This document shows positions 43,539 to 52,154 of a stretch of 52,159 bases of DNA, piece by piece. The notes below the pieces were generated by a model. It saw only the letters and a program-made list of their open reading frames with translations, was not told the DNA's origin and did no database searches. Both the position numbers and the translations under genes were made by a program. This DNA comes from Opitutia bacterium (GTDB lineage: Bacteria > Verrucomicrobiota > Verrucomicrobiia > Opitutales > Seribacteraceae), in the NCBI GenBank assembly GCA_002716045.1, contig PAZC01000042.1:1-52159 (forward strand), in the 5' to 3' direction. The stretch's first letter is position 1. Every line of letters begins with the position of its first letter.

Positions 43539-44966
43539 TTATTCGACTCCGTACAATTGTATTGTCTCCACCACTTTGTCGACGGCCAAGGCATTGGTCA
43601 CCGCAACGAGGCAGTCCCCAACAGCAACCCTGCCAATTGCCTTCAAGCGCTGAATCGCTTTGGAGAGCGTGATTTCAGGGTTTTCCGAGAATTCCATAAG
43701 GAAAGGATCCAAGCCCCATCGCATCTGCAGTTTTGGCGGGAGTCGCGGGTTGTCCGTAAAAACATATATGGGAACCCGGTTAGGACGGAGAGATGATAGT
43801 TTGTTCGCTAGATTTCCCGTCCGCGTGAAAACTACTATCGCGGTACCATCCATTTGCATGGCGAGACTGCAAGCGGCCCGCAGCATCTTTGCCCGTGGTT
43901 GGAGTAATTTGAGCTCTTCGGTTAGGGCTGGACTTAATTCGGCTTCTGCTCGGCGCGCTACGCGATCTAGCATGCGAACGCATGCGAGCGGGTGTTTGCC
44001 CGTCGTGGTTTCCCCGCTTAGCATTAGGGCGTCCACCTGTTCTGCCACCGCTCCTGCCACGTCGCTTATCTCGGCTCGGGTTGGCACCGGCATCTCGATC
44101 ATGGATTCCAGTAGGTGAGTAGCCACGATTACTGGTTTGCCTGCTCCAATCGTCTCCTTGACGGCCCTACGTTGGATGATGGGTAGTTCCTCGAAGGCGC
44201 ATTCGATTCCGAGATCTCCTCTGGCCACCATTAGGGAATCAGTTGCTTCTATGATTTCACTCAAATTTTGTACCGCTTCTTGGTCTTCCACTTTGGCGAC
44301 AACTTCGGCATCAGAACCTTCTTTAACGAGGAATTTGCGGAAATTTTCCACCACTTTGGCATCACGAGTGAACGATAATGCAAAGAGATCCACGCCATTC
44401 TCGATTCCGACCCGTGCATCAGCACGGTCCTTTTTAGTGATGGATGGAAGGTCGACTTTAATCCCCGGTAGGTTGATGTGTCGACGACTTGCCAGCTCTC
44501 CTGGCGAAGTGACTTCGCATCGAACCCTTTTTTTCTTTTTCTCCAACACTTCCATCTGAATCAATCCATTATCGACCATGATAATTTGTCCAACTTTCAC
44601 GTCCTTGGCCAACTTGGGATAATTCACATCTACCACGCGCACCCCTTCCGTGGTTGTGACTCCTTGTTCACGGCGGTGCACCAAGTCGATTAAATCACCC
44701 TTTTCTAGCGTCATTGTTTTCCGCAAGAAACCAGTTCGAATTTCTGGACCCTTCACATCCATCAAAATGGCTGGGTTACGCTCGCATTGGGCTGCGGTTG
44801 AGCGTATTCGCTTAATGATTTCTTCTGTCCAGCTGTGGCCCGCATGCGCCATGTTGATGCGAAAGACGTCGACACCGGATTCCAGCAGCGCCAAAATTAC
44901 TTCCGGGCTCTCGGTTGCCGGTCCGATTGTTATTATGATTTTGGTTTGGCGGAAATTTTTGGTCAT
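43539..44966 (-). CDS. pyk: Pyruvate kinase
   Basis: The 475-residue enzyme makes pyruvate and ATP from phosphoenolpyruvate. Key blocks are TKIIITIGPATES, FRINMAHAGH, MDVKGPEIRTG, the substrate region DLFALSFTRDAKVV, AKVEDQEAV with the catalytic Lys, VARGDLGIE with the metal Glu/Asp, and the signature VIVATHLLESMIEMPVPTRAE, split across the loop. The normal C-terminal domain is present. The ATG at 44966 overlaps the upstream metallo-hydrolase stop by 4 bp (ATGA), so the longer frame to 45044 is rejected. It is convergent with the LptF-like gene. Confidence 0.95.
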   Translation of the reverse strand: MTKNFRQTKIIITIGPATESPEVILALLESGVDVFRINMAHAGHSWTEEIIKRIRSTAAQCERNPAILMDVKGPEIRTGFLRKTMTLEKGDLIDLVHRREQGVTTTEGVRVVDVNYPKLAKDVKVGQIIMVDNGLIQMEVLEKKKKRVRCEVTSPGELASRRHINLPGIKVDLPSITKKDRADARVGIENGVDLFALSFTRDAKVVENFRKFLVKEGSDAEVVAKVEDQEAVQNLSEIIEATDSLMVARGDLGIECAFEELPIIQRRAVKETIGAGKPVIVATHLLESMIEMPVPTRAEISDVAGAVAEQVDALMLSGETTTGKHPLACVRMLDRVARRAEAELSPALTEELKLLQPRAKMLRAACSLAMQMDGTAIVVFTRTGNLANKLSSLRPNRVPIYVFTDNPRLPPKLQMRWGLDPFLMEFSENPEITLSKAIQRLKAIGRVAVGDCLVAVTNALAVDKVVETIQLYGVE

Positions 44967-45781
44967 CCGTAAACTTTTGTTTTGTTCGCTATTGGGACAG
45001 GGCAAAGATTGCCGTTGCGAGGATCGACCACATTGAATTCGCAACCTTTACGATGAAAGCCAGAAAATGTCTCGACGACTCGTGAGACTTCATTGCAGTC
45101 CTTGCTGAGGTGCGCCAGATAGACGTTTCGCCACCGGGGAGACTCGATTGTTTCAAGGAATTCCAAGGCGTCACGATTGGATAAATGACCATGCCGACCT
45201 TTTATTCTTTGTTTAAGAGCCCATGGCCTGCGAGGGTCACGATCCAGCAATTCTTCATCGTAGTTGCTTTCTATGACGAGTGTTTGCGCGTCACGAATCT
45301 TTTCGCGAACTAGCCCGGTGCCAAAGCCTAAGTCTGTTACCCAAGCCAAGCTATCACGAGGAGCGAACAGGTCATCTCCTCCCCATTCGAAAAGAAAACC
45401 AACTGGATCATAGGCATCATGAGGTATGGCAAACGGGGAAACTTTTAACCCTCGGAACTCAAAGCATAGTCCGGTCTCGAAAATTTTCCAGTTTGCTCGA
45501 CGTGCTAGGTTGGATTGTATCGCCTTGGCTGTATCTCGGTTGGCGAAGAAGGGGAGATCACTTCTTCGGCACAAGCCTCGCACTCCCGCCGAGTGATCAC
45601 TATGGTCGTGCGTTAGAAAAACTGCATCCAAGTCGTCGGGGCTCACGTCTATCTCGGCCATCATGGCGTCGAGGCGTTTTCCCGAGAAGCCTGCGTCAAT
45701 CAAGATTGTGAAGTCTATTGTCTGCAACAACGCCGCATTACCGGAACTGCTTGATCCTAGAATTTTGAAAACCGCCCCCAT
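44963..45781 (-). CDS. MBL-fold metallo-hydrolase (WalJ/YycJ-like)
   Basis: A metallo-beta-lactamase-fold protein of 272 residues. The N-terminal ILGSSSSGNAALL and the metal-binding FLTHDHSDHSAG (HxHxDH) mark the WalJ/YycJ subgroup, which is thought to act on nucleic acid or to coordinate division and replication. Further metal ligands are in HDAYDPVG, TDLGFG and HGHLSNRDA, with AHLSKDCN near the end. The start is the ATG at 45781. The gene is divergent from the Nudix gene and is translationally coupled to pyk. Role beyond hydrolase fold is uncertain. Confidence 0.87.
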   Translation of the reverse strand: MGAVFKILGSSSSGNAALLQTIDFTILIDAGFSGKRLDAMMAEIDVSPDDLDAVFLTHDHSDHSAGVRGLCRRSDLPFFANRDTAKAIQSNLARRANWKIFETGLCFEFRGLKVSPFAIPHDAYDPVGFLFEWGGDDLFAPRDSLAWVTDLGFGTGLVREKIRDAQTLVIESNYDEELLDRDPRRPWALKQRIKGRHGHLSNRDALEFLETIESPRWRNVYLAHLSKDCNEVSRVVETFSGFHRKGCEFNVVDPRNGNLCPVPIANKTKVYG

Positions 45782-45816
45782 GAGGGTTCACCAAAGCAAA
45801 TCTTTGTTTCTCCGCA

Positions 45817-46392
45817 ATGCCTTTTTTCATTGTTGACGCGAATAGCTCAATCAAGCGACTTTTCAGTGTGAAAACTCCTTCACAGGAAATATTCGACATC
45901 GTTGACAAACGAGACCGAGTGATCGGACAAGCTTCTCGGGCCCAAACTCATCGGGATGGGTTCTTGCATCGTGCGGTTCATGTTTTTGCGACAGATGAAG
46001 CAGGTCTTCTTTTTTTGCAGCGGCGTGCTTTGGATAAAGAATTCGCTCCGGGATTGTGGAGCAGTTCTTGCTCGGGGCATGTGGATTCAGGTGAAACTTA
46101 TGATCAAGCTGCTCTACGTGAACTGGTTGAGGAAATCGGACTGACTTTGACTGCTAGGGAGCTTCGCCTGAGACTATCGATCAGTCCTTGCCCTGATACT
46201 GAAAACGAATTTGTTCGCCTCTATACCTGCAACGCTCCTGCTTCCCTTCATCCCGATCCTGTTGAAGTCATTGATTCGCAATGGATAGACCAAGATGACT
46301 TGCAAAAGTGGATTCTTCGCGAACCGAAAGCATTTTCCGATTCCTTTCTCCACCTTTATGGACTGATTCGACTGATCGATGTCAGGCGATAA
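45817..46392 (+). CDS. Nudix hydrolase (YfcD/Idi-like)
   Basis: The 191-residue protein contains a full Nudix box, GHVDSGETYDQAALREL then VEEIGL, at about residues 87-109. The region before it (FDIVDKRDRVIG and THRDGFLHRAVHVF) matches YfcD-type Nudix proteins and also isopentenyl-diphosphate isomerases. The specific Idi catalytic Cys/Glu signature is not clear, so a hydrolase of an unknown diphosphate is preferred. The ATG at 45817 is used; a GTG at 45868 would also begin before the domain. It is divergent from the metallo-hydrolase gene and convergent with ruvB. Confidence 0.83.
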   Translation: MPFFIVDANSSIKRLFSVKTPSQEIFDIVDKRDRVIGQASRAQTHRDGFLHRAVHVFATDEAGLLFLQRRALDKEFAPGLWSSSCSGHVDSGETYDQAALRELVEEIGLTLTARELRLRLSISPCPDTENEFVRLYTCNAPASLHPDPVEVIDSQWIDQDDLQKWILREPKAFSDSFLHLYGLIRLIDVRR

Positions 46393-46401
46393 CTGAAGTT
46401 T

Positions 46402-47442
46402 CTAGATCAAGTCCATTTGACCGGCTTCGCCAGTCGGAGTCATTCCTGAGACAGTCCAGCCTTTTTCGGTCAGAGTGCGGCCTTGGGGCGTGCGACGGAG
46501 GTAGCCTTCCTGGATGAGGAACGGTTCGTGGACCTCCTCAATGGTGTTCTCCTCCTCGTTCACTGCAATGGCTATGGTTCCAAGTCCAACAGGTCCCCCA
46601 TTGTGGTTTTTACCCATGCATTGAATGATGCGCTTGTCCATCTCATCAAGACCATTTGAATCTATTGCAAGCAGTTCGAGTGCTTCCGCAGCGACTTTCG
46701 CGTTGATTGCGCCTCCAGCTCTTTGCTCGGCATAATCTCGGGTGAAATGTACCAAATTATTGACAATGCGAGGAGTCCCTCTAGCCCGTCCTGCTATTTC
46801 CGCCGCACCAGCTGCATCAATTTCCACATCCAGCAAGTTACAGGTTCTGCGCACAATTTTAAGCAACTCGTCCCGAGCATAATAATCGAGCCTTGTCTGC
46901 AAGGTGAATCGACTGCGTAACGGAGCTGTTAGAAGGCCCACCCTAGTGGTGGCGCCAATTAGTGTGAATGGAGGAATTTCCAGTCGCACACTGCGCGCGT
47001 TTGGACCTTGATCGATCATGACGTCGATTCGGAAATCCTCCATGGCCGAATAAAGATATTCTTCCACTGTTTTGTTTAGTCGGTGGATTTCGTCTACGAA
47101 TAACACATCTCCTTCCTGCAAATTTGTTAGCAGACCGGCGAGGTCTCCAGGCCGTTCGATAACCGGACCTGAACTAATTCTTACTTCTCTTCCCAACTCG
47201 TGACCTATAATTAAAGCCAAAGTTGTTTTTCCAAGACCCGGAGGTCCTGAGAGTAAGACATGATTGAGGGAATCGCCGCGGTTGGCCGAGGCTCCGACCA
47301 TAACTTGGAGTCGTTCGATAGTTTTTTCTTGTCCGGTGAAATCATCGAAGGACAGGGGGCGAAGCGCAGCATCGCGTTCTTGCAAAGGTCCGCTTACGGC
47401 TTCTTTTAGATAATCGGTTCCTTGTGACTCGGGTTCCGTCAT
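46402..47442 (-). CDS. ruvB: Holliday junction helicase RuvB
   Basis: RuvB is the AAA+ motor that drives branch migration with RuvA. The 346 residues show LRPLSFDDFTGQEKTIERL, Walker A GPPGLGKTTLA, Walker B VLFVDEIHRLN, the VMIDQGPNARSVRL segment, sensor LIGATTRVGLLTAPLRSRF, and the C-terminal winged helix with PFLIQEGYLRRTPQGR. All are typical. It starts with ATG eight bases after the murA stop, so the two are probably co-transcribed. ruvA and ruvC are not in the window. Confidence 0.96.
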   Translation of the reverse strand: MTEPESQGTDYLKEAVSGPLQERDAALRPLSFDDFTGQEKTIERLQVMVGASANRGDSLNHVLLSGPPGLGKTTLALIIGHELGREVRISSGPVIERPGDLAGLLTNLQEGDVLFVDEIHRLNKTVEEYLYSAMEDFRIDVMIDQGPNARSVRLEIPPFTLIGATTRVGLLTAPLRSRFTLQTRLDYYARDELLKIVRRTCNLLDVEIDAAGAAEIAGRARGTPRIVNNLVHFTRDYAEQRAGGAINAKVAAEALELLAIDSNGLDEMDKRIIQCMGKNHNGGPVGLGTIAIAVNEEENTIEEVHEPFLIQEGYLRRTPQGRTLTEKGWTVSGMTPTGEAGQMDLI

Positions 47443-47449
47443 GCGTCTT

Positions 47450-48766
47450 TCAGTTTGAAGCCAGTTTTGGGGAATTAGATTGAAAGTCTTTGGGTAAAGC
47501 TTCAGCTGGTAGCCTTTCTATTTCTGCTCCCAATGAGCGAAGTTTTTCGTCAAAAGTCTCGTAGCCTCTGTCTAGATGATAGATGCGCTGTATCCAAGTG
47601 TCTCCCTTTGCCGCCAAAGCAGCAAGAATGAGTGCGGCGCTCGCTCGCAAATCCGAAGCCATAACCGGTGCTCCAGATAATCGAGCGTGACCTTTGAATA
47701 TAGCACTAGAGCCTTCGATGGCAACCTCTGCTCCCATTCTGCTAAGTTCAGGGACATGCATAAAGCGATTTGGGTAAACTCGTTCGGTGACGATGCTGGG
47801 ACCTGGGGCAAGGCAGGCTAGGGCACACGCCTGAGCTTGAAGGTCAGTCGGGTACCCGGGGTAGGGAAGGGTGGTCAGCTCGATGGGATTGAGACCACTG
47901 GAAGCCAAGCTAGCCTTTATCTGATCTTGGTGCTCTTCGAATGTTATTCCAGCATCTTTCATTTTATCTAGAAATGCCCCCAAGTGAGATGAATCTGCTT
48001 CGGTTACAGTAATATCTCCCCCGGTGATTGCCGCTGCAATGCAATACGTCCCAATCTCTATTCGATCTGCGATGATTCGGTGTCTGCAACCTCCCAAGGA
48101 TTGGACTCCATAGATGGTCAGGTGATGACCGCCAGTGTTCTCTATGCGCGCTCCCATCGCCAAGAGCATTCGGCAAAGATCGGCAATTTCAGGTTCACAA
48201 GCCGCACTTTCCAATTTCGTTATGCCGGGAGTGAGGACTGCCGTCATAATTGCATTGGCTGTTCCCGTTACGGTACTGCCATGGCGACCGCCAAGAAAAA
48301 CCGCTGATCCTTTTAGTCTTTTTGCATCGACTACTATGTCTCCCTCCTTGACTTTAACTTCGCAACCTAGGCTTGAAAAAGCCTTTAGATGCAGATCGAT
48401 AGGCCTTTGTCCGATCACGCACCCCCCCGGTAAAGCTACGCGAGCTTTGCCCAGTCGAGCTATCAGCGGTCCCAGCAAGCATACGGAAGCACGCATCTTG
48501 CGGACCAGTTCGTAAGGTGCTTTCGAAGAAATCTCACCTGCAGTTATCCTCCATGAACCTGATCCCAATTCCTCAACCTCTGCACCCAAATGGCGAAGGA
48601 TTTCAGCCATAAATCGAACATCACTGAGATTTGGGACATTCTCTATGACACATGGCTCTGAAGTGAGCAGCGCAGCAGCAAAAGCAGGTAAAGTGGCGTT
48701 CTTGGAACCACTGGCCCTTACTTCTCCCCGCAGGGGTATTCCTCCGCGGATACGAAATACTTCCAT
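47450..48766 (-). CDS. murA: UDP-N-acetylglucosamine 1-carboxyvinyltransferase
   Basis: MurA makes the first committed peptidoglycan precursor. The 438-residue protein has the substrate-binding SGSKNATLP near residues 19-27, the LVRKMRASVCLLGPL loop, and the fosfomycin-reactive Cys in PGGCVIGQRPIDLHL, so fosfomycin binding is likely retained. Further conserved parts are YPGYPTDLQAQ and the DLRASAALILA end region. An ATG start lies 33 bases after the Arg-rich gene. It leads into ruvB. Confidence 0.96.
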   Translation of the reverse strand: MEVFRIRGGIPLRGEVRASGSKNATLPAFAAALLTSEPCVIENVPNLSDVRFMAEILRHLGAEVEELGSGSWRITAGEISSKAPYELVRKMRASVCLLGPLIARLGKARVALPGGCVIGQRPIDLHLKAFSSLGCEVKVKEGDIVVDAKRLKGSAVFLGGRHGSTVTGTANAIMTAVLTPGITKLESAACEPEIADLCRMLLAMGARIENTGGHHLTIYGVQSLGGCRHRIIADRIEIGTYCIAAAITGGDITVTEADSSHLGAFLDKMKDAGITFEEHQDQIKASLASSGLNPIELTTLPYPGYPTDLQAQACALACLAPGPSIVTERVYPNRFMHVPELSRMGAEVAIEGSSAIFKGHARLSGAPVMASDLRASAALILAALAAKGDTWIQRIYHLDRGYETFDEKLRSLGAEIERLPAEALPKDFQSNSPKLASN

Positions 48767-48799
48767 TTGCTGTCTAGTGGAGGTATTACTTTGCGACTA

Positions 48800-49603
48800 T
48801 TAGCTGTGCGAGCGACCGCCCCGATTGCCGCCATGCGATCGTTTCCGGCGCCTCCGCTTTCCATCACCACTTCGTCTTCGCTCACTCCGCCGCTTTCCAT
48901 CACCACTACGCCTTCTTTTTTGCCTTTGTTTTTCCTTGGCAGTCTCTGAGGCTTCCGCCTTTGAACCTCCGAAAATCGACGAAAGGAATTTTCCCGCTTT
49001 TTCAATCAAGCCCGAGCTTTTTTTCTCAGTTCCTGCATTCCAAGTCACAGGTTTGTTGTCTTCGGAATTGCTTTTGGATCGTCTCACCCGCCTGCGAGAG
49101 CGTTCTCGTCTGCCAGAGGATTTTCCTGTTTCATGACCTCCCTGTTTGTCTCTCTGACTTTTATCTCGCTGGTCGGTATTGCCACGGTTAGTGGATTTCT
49201 TGTTTTGCGAATCATGTTTCTTCCGTCGGTCTTTTCGGCCAGCATCCCCGCGGTTTCTTTCATGATTTCCACGCTTTCTTCTTCCTCGCTGGATTTGATC
49301 GCCTTCCGGTTTCTCACGACCTGTTTTTTGACCTGGCGCGTCATTAACTTCGTCTCTACGATTGCCACCTTTTGCTCGTGCCGCTTCGGAGTTTGCAGAC
49401 AGATCGTCTTTCAGGATTTCTCCTGCCCCTATTTGGATTTCGCCAATTGTTTCGGTTGAATTGGCGGCGTGGGTGGTTCCACTTTTCTGTCCGTAGCGCG
49501 AGCGGAGATTTGACGGGCGTTGAGATGGCGAGGAATTTGGAGCCACTGTTTTTCCTTCTGCTTTCAGTGGACTTTCGGCACTTGATTCGTTGCTGTCTTG
49601 CAT
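48800..49603 (-). CDS. Arg/Lys-rich, largely disordered hypothetical protein
   Basis: This 267-residue protein is dominated by Arg, Lys, Glu, Gly and Ser. Only one short stretch looks ordered, SSGLIEKAGKFLSSIFGG near residues 196-213. The end holds a tandem 12-residue unit (RRSGDGKRRSER, then RRSGDGKRRRRK) followed by RGG-like residues. Such composition suits RNA binding or interaction with ribosomes, but no family is recognised. The ATG at 49603 gives a sensible start; a longer frame to 49714 has an unrelated basic start. It sits directly ahead of murA on the same strand and is divergent from the dUTPase-like gene. Confidence 0.7.
   Translation of the reverse strand: MQDSNESSAESPLKAEGKTVAPNSSPSQRPSNLRSRYGQKSGTTHAANSTETIGEIQIGAGEILKDDLSANSEAARAKGGNRRDEVNDAPGQKTGREKPEGDQIQRGRRKRGNHERNRGDAGRKDRRKKHDSQNKKSTNRGNTDQRDKSQRDKQGGHETGKSSGRRERSRRRVRRSKSNSEDNKPVTWNAGTEKKSSGLIEKAGKFLSSIFGGSKAEASETAKEKQRQKRRRSGDGKRRSERRRSGDGKRRRRKRSHGGNRGGRSHS
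48854..48925. repeat. Two-copy 36-bp tandem repeat inside the Arg-rich gene
   Basis: CCGCTTTCCATCACCACT occurs at 48854-48871 and again at 48890-48907, an offset of exactly 36 bases. It encodes two copies of RRSGDGKRR in frame, so the repeat preserves reading frame. It is a candidate for length variation by slippage. Confidence 0.8.
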
Positions 49604-49716
49604 TGTTATGTTGAGATACTGAGGTTTTTTAAGTTGCTCAACGATTTTTTTGCGAACTCTTTCTCGTTGGGAAATGCGCTTGCATTGGTCAACATGCTTT
49701 CTAACGTGCGTCAATC

Positions 49717-50088
49717 ATGGACAAGTTGGATAAAATTTTCTCTATGCAAGAAGAATTGAACGAACGCATTGGCGTAATCACTAATGGCATGGACGAGGAG
49801 AAAAAGACTGAATGGGTGCTGAATTATTCACGAGCTATGCAACAGGAATTATCCGAACTGATTGATTCGGTGCCTTGGAAATGGTGGGCGAAATACCAAA
49901 AGTTTGACCAACAGAATGCTCGTGTTGAGGTCGTTGACCTGTTTCATTTCTTGATTTCCTTGGCTCAGGTTCTGGGAATGTCAGCCGAGGATATTCACGA
50001 TGCCTACATCAAAAAGAACAAGGTTAATCACGATCGACAGGATGCGGGCTACAGCGAGAAAGATGAAACCGACTCTAGCCACATTTAA
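49717..50088 (+). CDS. dUTPase_2/MazG-like all-alpha pyrophosphatase
   Basis: A 123-residue all-helical protein. The pattern MQEELNERIG near residues 10-19, ELSELIDSVPWKWWAK near 44-59 and ARVEVVDLFHFLISLAQ near 68-84 is that of dimeric dUTPase (dUTPase_2), in which Glu and Asp pairs (ExxE, ExxD) bind Mg. It would hydrolyse dUTP or a similar nucleotide to the monophosphate. It starts with ATG and is divergent from the Arg-rich gene. The related MazG family is an alternative, but PWKWW favours dUTPase_2. Confidence 0.8.
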   Translation: MDKLDKIFSMQEELNERIGVITNGMDEEKKTEWVLNYSRAMQQELSELIDSVPWKWWAKYQKFDQQNARVEVVDLFHFLISLAQVLGMSAEDIHDAYIKKNKVNHDRQDAGYSEKDETDSSHI

Positions 50089-50135
50089 ATTGTCTGGGTA
50101 GTCCATCCGGACTCTCAGAAGCATGTATGATGCTT

Positions 50136-50155
50136 TAAAACCGCTGCTCGCGGCT
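50136..50155 (-). terminator. Possible terminator after rpsT
   Basis: On the minus strand AGCCGC pairs with GCGGTT around GAGCA (50155-50139, with one wobble pair), followed by a short T-run. It lies about 35 bases downstream of the rpsT stop. The stem is short, so this is only a candidate. Confidence 0.35.
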
Positions 50156-50190
50156 GTTGCAAAAGAGGGAAAAGGCGTTTGTGCCGCCCT

Positions 50191-50520
50191 TTAGGATTCC
50201 TCAGTGACTTCCGGAGTTTCTTCCGGAGCTTTGTCTTGACTGGACTTGGATGGCGTCTTTGCGCCAGCAGCGAGTTTCTTCGCACAGGCGGACTTTTTCC
50301 GCGCAGCCTTATTTTCGTGTATAATGGATGATTTGGCGGCGCGGTCTAGAGCCGAGATGAATATTGCCGAGGCTTTGCGGGCGGCTTCTTCGTCTTTACC
50401 CTCCAAACATGTCTGGAATTGCCTCTCCAATGTCTTGAGGCGGCTTTTTACATGCCGATTGCGCAAGGTGCGAGCTCGGGTTTTGCGAGCGTTCTTCAGG
50501 GCTGATTTAGAGTTTGCCAT
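50191..50520 (-). CDS. rpsT: 30S ribosomal protein S20
   Basis: S20 binds 16S rRNA early in 30S assembly. The start MANSKSALKNARKTRARTLRN, split here as the basic N-terminal helix, and HENKAARKKSACAKKLAA are typical. The protein has 109 residues, about 20 longer than usual, because of a Ser/Glu/Pro-rich acidic tail from about residue 88 (KTPSKSSQDKAPEETP and on). The tail is unusual for this basic protein. ATG at 50520. Its neighbour downstream on the RNA side is rnpB. Confidence 0.93.
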   Translation of the reverse strand: MANSKSALKNARKTRARTLRNRHVKSRLKTLERQFQTCLEGKDEEAARKASAIFISALDRAAKSSIIHENKAARKKSACAKKLAAGAKTPSKSSQDKAPEETPEVTEES

Positions 50521-50570
50521 AACGGGCTAGGAATCATGTTGGAGGAGATGGTTCAGTCAATGAAAAAGGA

Positions 50571-50950
50571 TTCCAGGAAGCTGTAAGCCGGATTCTGTAA
50601 ATTCTGCCCGTAGGCTGAATTTGTCATTCATTCATCTATCGAGTTGACCTCGGTTCCCGCCAAAGCGGGACGCGACGTACCCGGAACCATTGGACGAGCA
50701 GCCCGGTCCCCTATTTCGTCTTGCATCGGATTGGGTTTACCATGCCCGCTTGATTGCTCTCGCGGCGGTGAGCTCTTACCCCACCTTTTCACCCTTACCC
50801 CCCAAGGGAGGCGGTTTGTTTTCTGTGGCACTGGCCGTGAGCTCGCTTTTAGGCGAGCTTCCCCCACTTTCACGGGGAATCCTGCCCTACGATGTCCGGA
50901 CTTTCCTCTCCAATCCCCTAAAGGAAAGGAGCGAATGACCGCTTCCTGGA
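50571..50950 (-). ncRNA. rnpB: RNase P RNA (bacterial type A)
   Basis: The minus strand carries the hallmarks of RNase P RNA, the catalytic RNA that trims tRNA 5' ends. GAGGAAAGTCCGGAC lies near the 5' end, GGTGAAAAGGTGGGGTAAGAG in the middle as two joined conserved pieces, AGATGAATGA near the 3' side, and ACAGAATCCGGCTTAC at the end. The outer helix P1 pairs CCAGGAAGC (50949-50941) with GCTTCCTGG (50581-50573), nine perfect pairs. The length of about 380 bases is normal. Exact ends are estimated from P1. Open frames over this region are shadows of the RNA. Confidence 0.95.
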
Positions 50951-50986
50951 AAAAGGACACTGCAGTCGTGGGTTTCCCCGTTAACT

Positions 50987-51697
50987 TCAGCGTTCGAAAT
51001 ATACTATACGTCCGCATTGGTCGCAATTGCTGACTTGCCCCTCAACCAGAGCTTTGGCCACTACATCATTGGAAACCCTCAAGTTACAACCTCCGCAAAG
51101 TTGATTTTCAACAGGAACTACCCATGGAGATCTTTTGGCAATTCGCTTAACTTGTTGATAGGCACGAAGAAGTTCTGCAGGGATTTGCTCCAAGGATTCA
51201 TTGTATGATTGGGTCAATTCAGCGATTTCTTTTTTGAGGAAGATTTCTCTTTCATCCAGTGATTGAAGCCGTTTATTGTGTCGCTCGATCTTTTCTCCAA
51301 GCGGTTGGCGGGCTCCATCCAATGAATCTTTTTCAACGTCAATTTTTTCAAGTAGCTCAAGTTGAGCGTCTTCTAGAGATGATATCTTTTTCGTTAGTAA
51401 ATCTATTTCGGCTTGGAGCGCTTTGTATTCGTCCGGTTTCTTTACCTCGAGTTGTTGCGTTTTATAACGTATGATACGGCTCTCGATATCAGCGATGTCT
51501 CCTTCGATCTTTTGACTAGAGGTTTCCAGCTCGAGAATGGATTGGCGCGTGACCTCCATGGTTTTGTTTTCGATCTCGATTTTTTGCTGAACCGAGGCGC
51601 GGACTTCAGGCAATTGTTTCAACTCGTTTTCGGAGTTCGCCTTGCGTCGATCTCGGCTTTGGAGAAGCATCAATTGTTGTATACGCTCGTCTAGCAT
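50987..51697 (-). CDS. C4 zinc-ribbon coiled-coil protein (CT398-like)
   Basis: The 236-residue protein is a long helical coiled coil (residues about 10-180, rich in Glu, Lys and Leu heptads) ended by a four-cysteine zinc ribbon, CGGC at about 200-203 and CDQCG near 223-227. This matches the zf-RING_7/CT398 family, a structural protein often next to rnpB. The start is the ATG at 51697. Its last codons contain the predicted rnpB promoter, and the stop lies 37 bases before the RNase P RNA. Function in the family is not settled; nucleic-acid or secretion-related roles have been suggested. Confidence 0.87.
   Translation of the reverse strand: MLDERIQQLMLLQSRDRRKANSENELKQLPEVRASVQQKIEIENKTMEVTRQSILELETSSQKIEGDIADIESRIIRYKTQQLEVKKPDEYKALQAEIDLLTKKISSLEDAQLELLEKIDVEKDSLDGARQPLGEKIERHNKRLQSLDEREIFLKKEIAELTQSYNESLEQIPAELLRAYQQVKRIAKRSPWVVPVENQLCGGCNLRVSNDVVAKALVEGQVSNCDQCGRIVYFER
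50998..51026 (-). promoter_or_regulatory. Predicted sigma-70 promoter of rnpB
   Basis: TTGCGA at 51026-51021 and TATATT at 51003-50998 are separated by exactly 17 bases, a good match to a sigma-70-type promoter on the minus strand. It lies inside the end of the zinc-ribbon gene and would start transcription near 50990, about 40 bases before the RNase P helix P1. Confidence 0.65.
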
Positions 51698-51818
51698 TTT
51701 TCTAAGGTTTACTTCTGAACAACCAAGGAAAATGAGGTAGGCGTCTCATTCGGACAAGAGAAATCGCGATCATGTGCTTGCATTGCATGGGCAAGAAGAT
51801 TTTTCTCTTTCTTTGTAA

Positions 51819-52154
51819 ATGGGATCTGATGATTTGAATTTAGTGGAGGAAGCCACTTTGCTTTTTAGTTTGGGCGAAGAGGAACATGCTGCAGTTGTTC
51901 TTAAGGATGTTACAACCAAGGCACCCGATTGCTTTGAGGCTTGGCATGCCTTGGCTGAGGTGATGTTCTCCTTGAGGAACTTGGAGGAAGCCTTGCGAGC
52001 GGGGGAGGCTGGTTTACGTCTGCGACCAGACGATCTGCATTTGCATGTCAGCTTGTCCAGAGTGTGGGCTGAAATTGGCGAGAAAGAAAAAGCCGAGAAA
52101 TTTGCGGCCAAAGCTCGCATTCTGGGTTGGCAAGCGGAATTGGATAGCGATTAG
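51819..52154 (+). CDS. Small TPR protein
   Basis: A 111-residue protein made almost only of tetratricopeptide repeats: about residues 8-38, 40-72 (CFEAWHALAEVMFSLRNLEEAL) and 74-106 (LHLHVSLSRVWAEIGEKEKAEKFA). There is no signal peptide or membrane segment, so it should be a cytoplasmic adaptor. It starts with ATG and stops at 52154, five bases before the window edge. It is divergent from the zinc-ribbon gene, with 121 bases between. Partner unknown. Confidence 0.8.
   Translation: MGSDDLNLVEEATLLFSLGEEEHAAVVLKDVTTKAPDCFEAWHALAEVMFSLRNLEEALRAGEAGLRLRPDDLHLHVSLSRVWAEIGEKEKAEKFAAKARILGWQAELDSD

Noticed and set aside
50628-51033. Three open frames over the RNase P RNA
   Set aside because: The region is explained by a conserved structured RNA with a nine-pair P1 helix.
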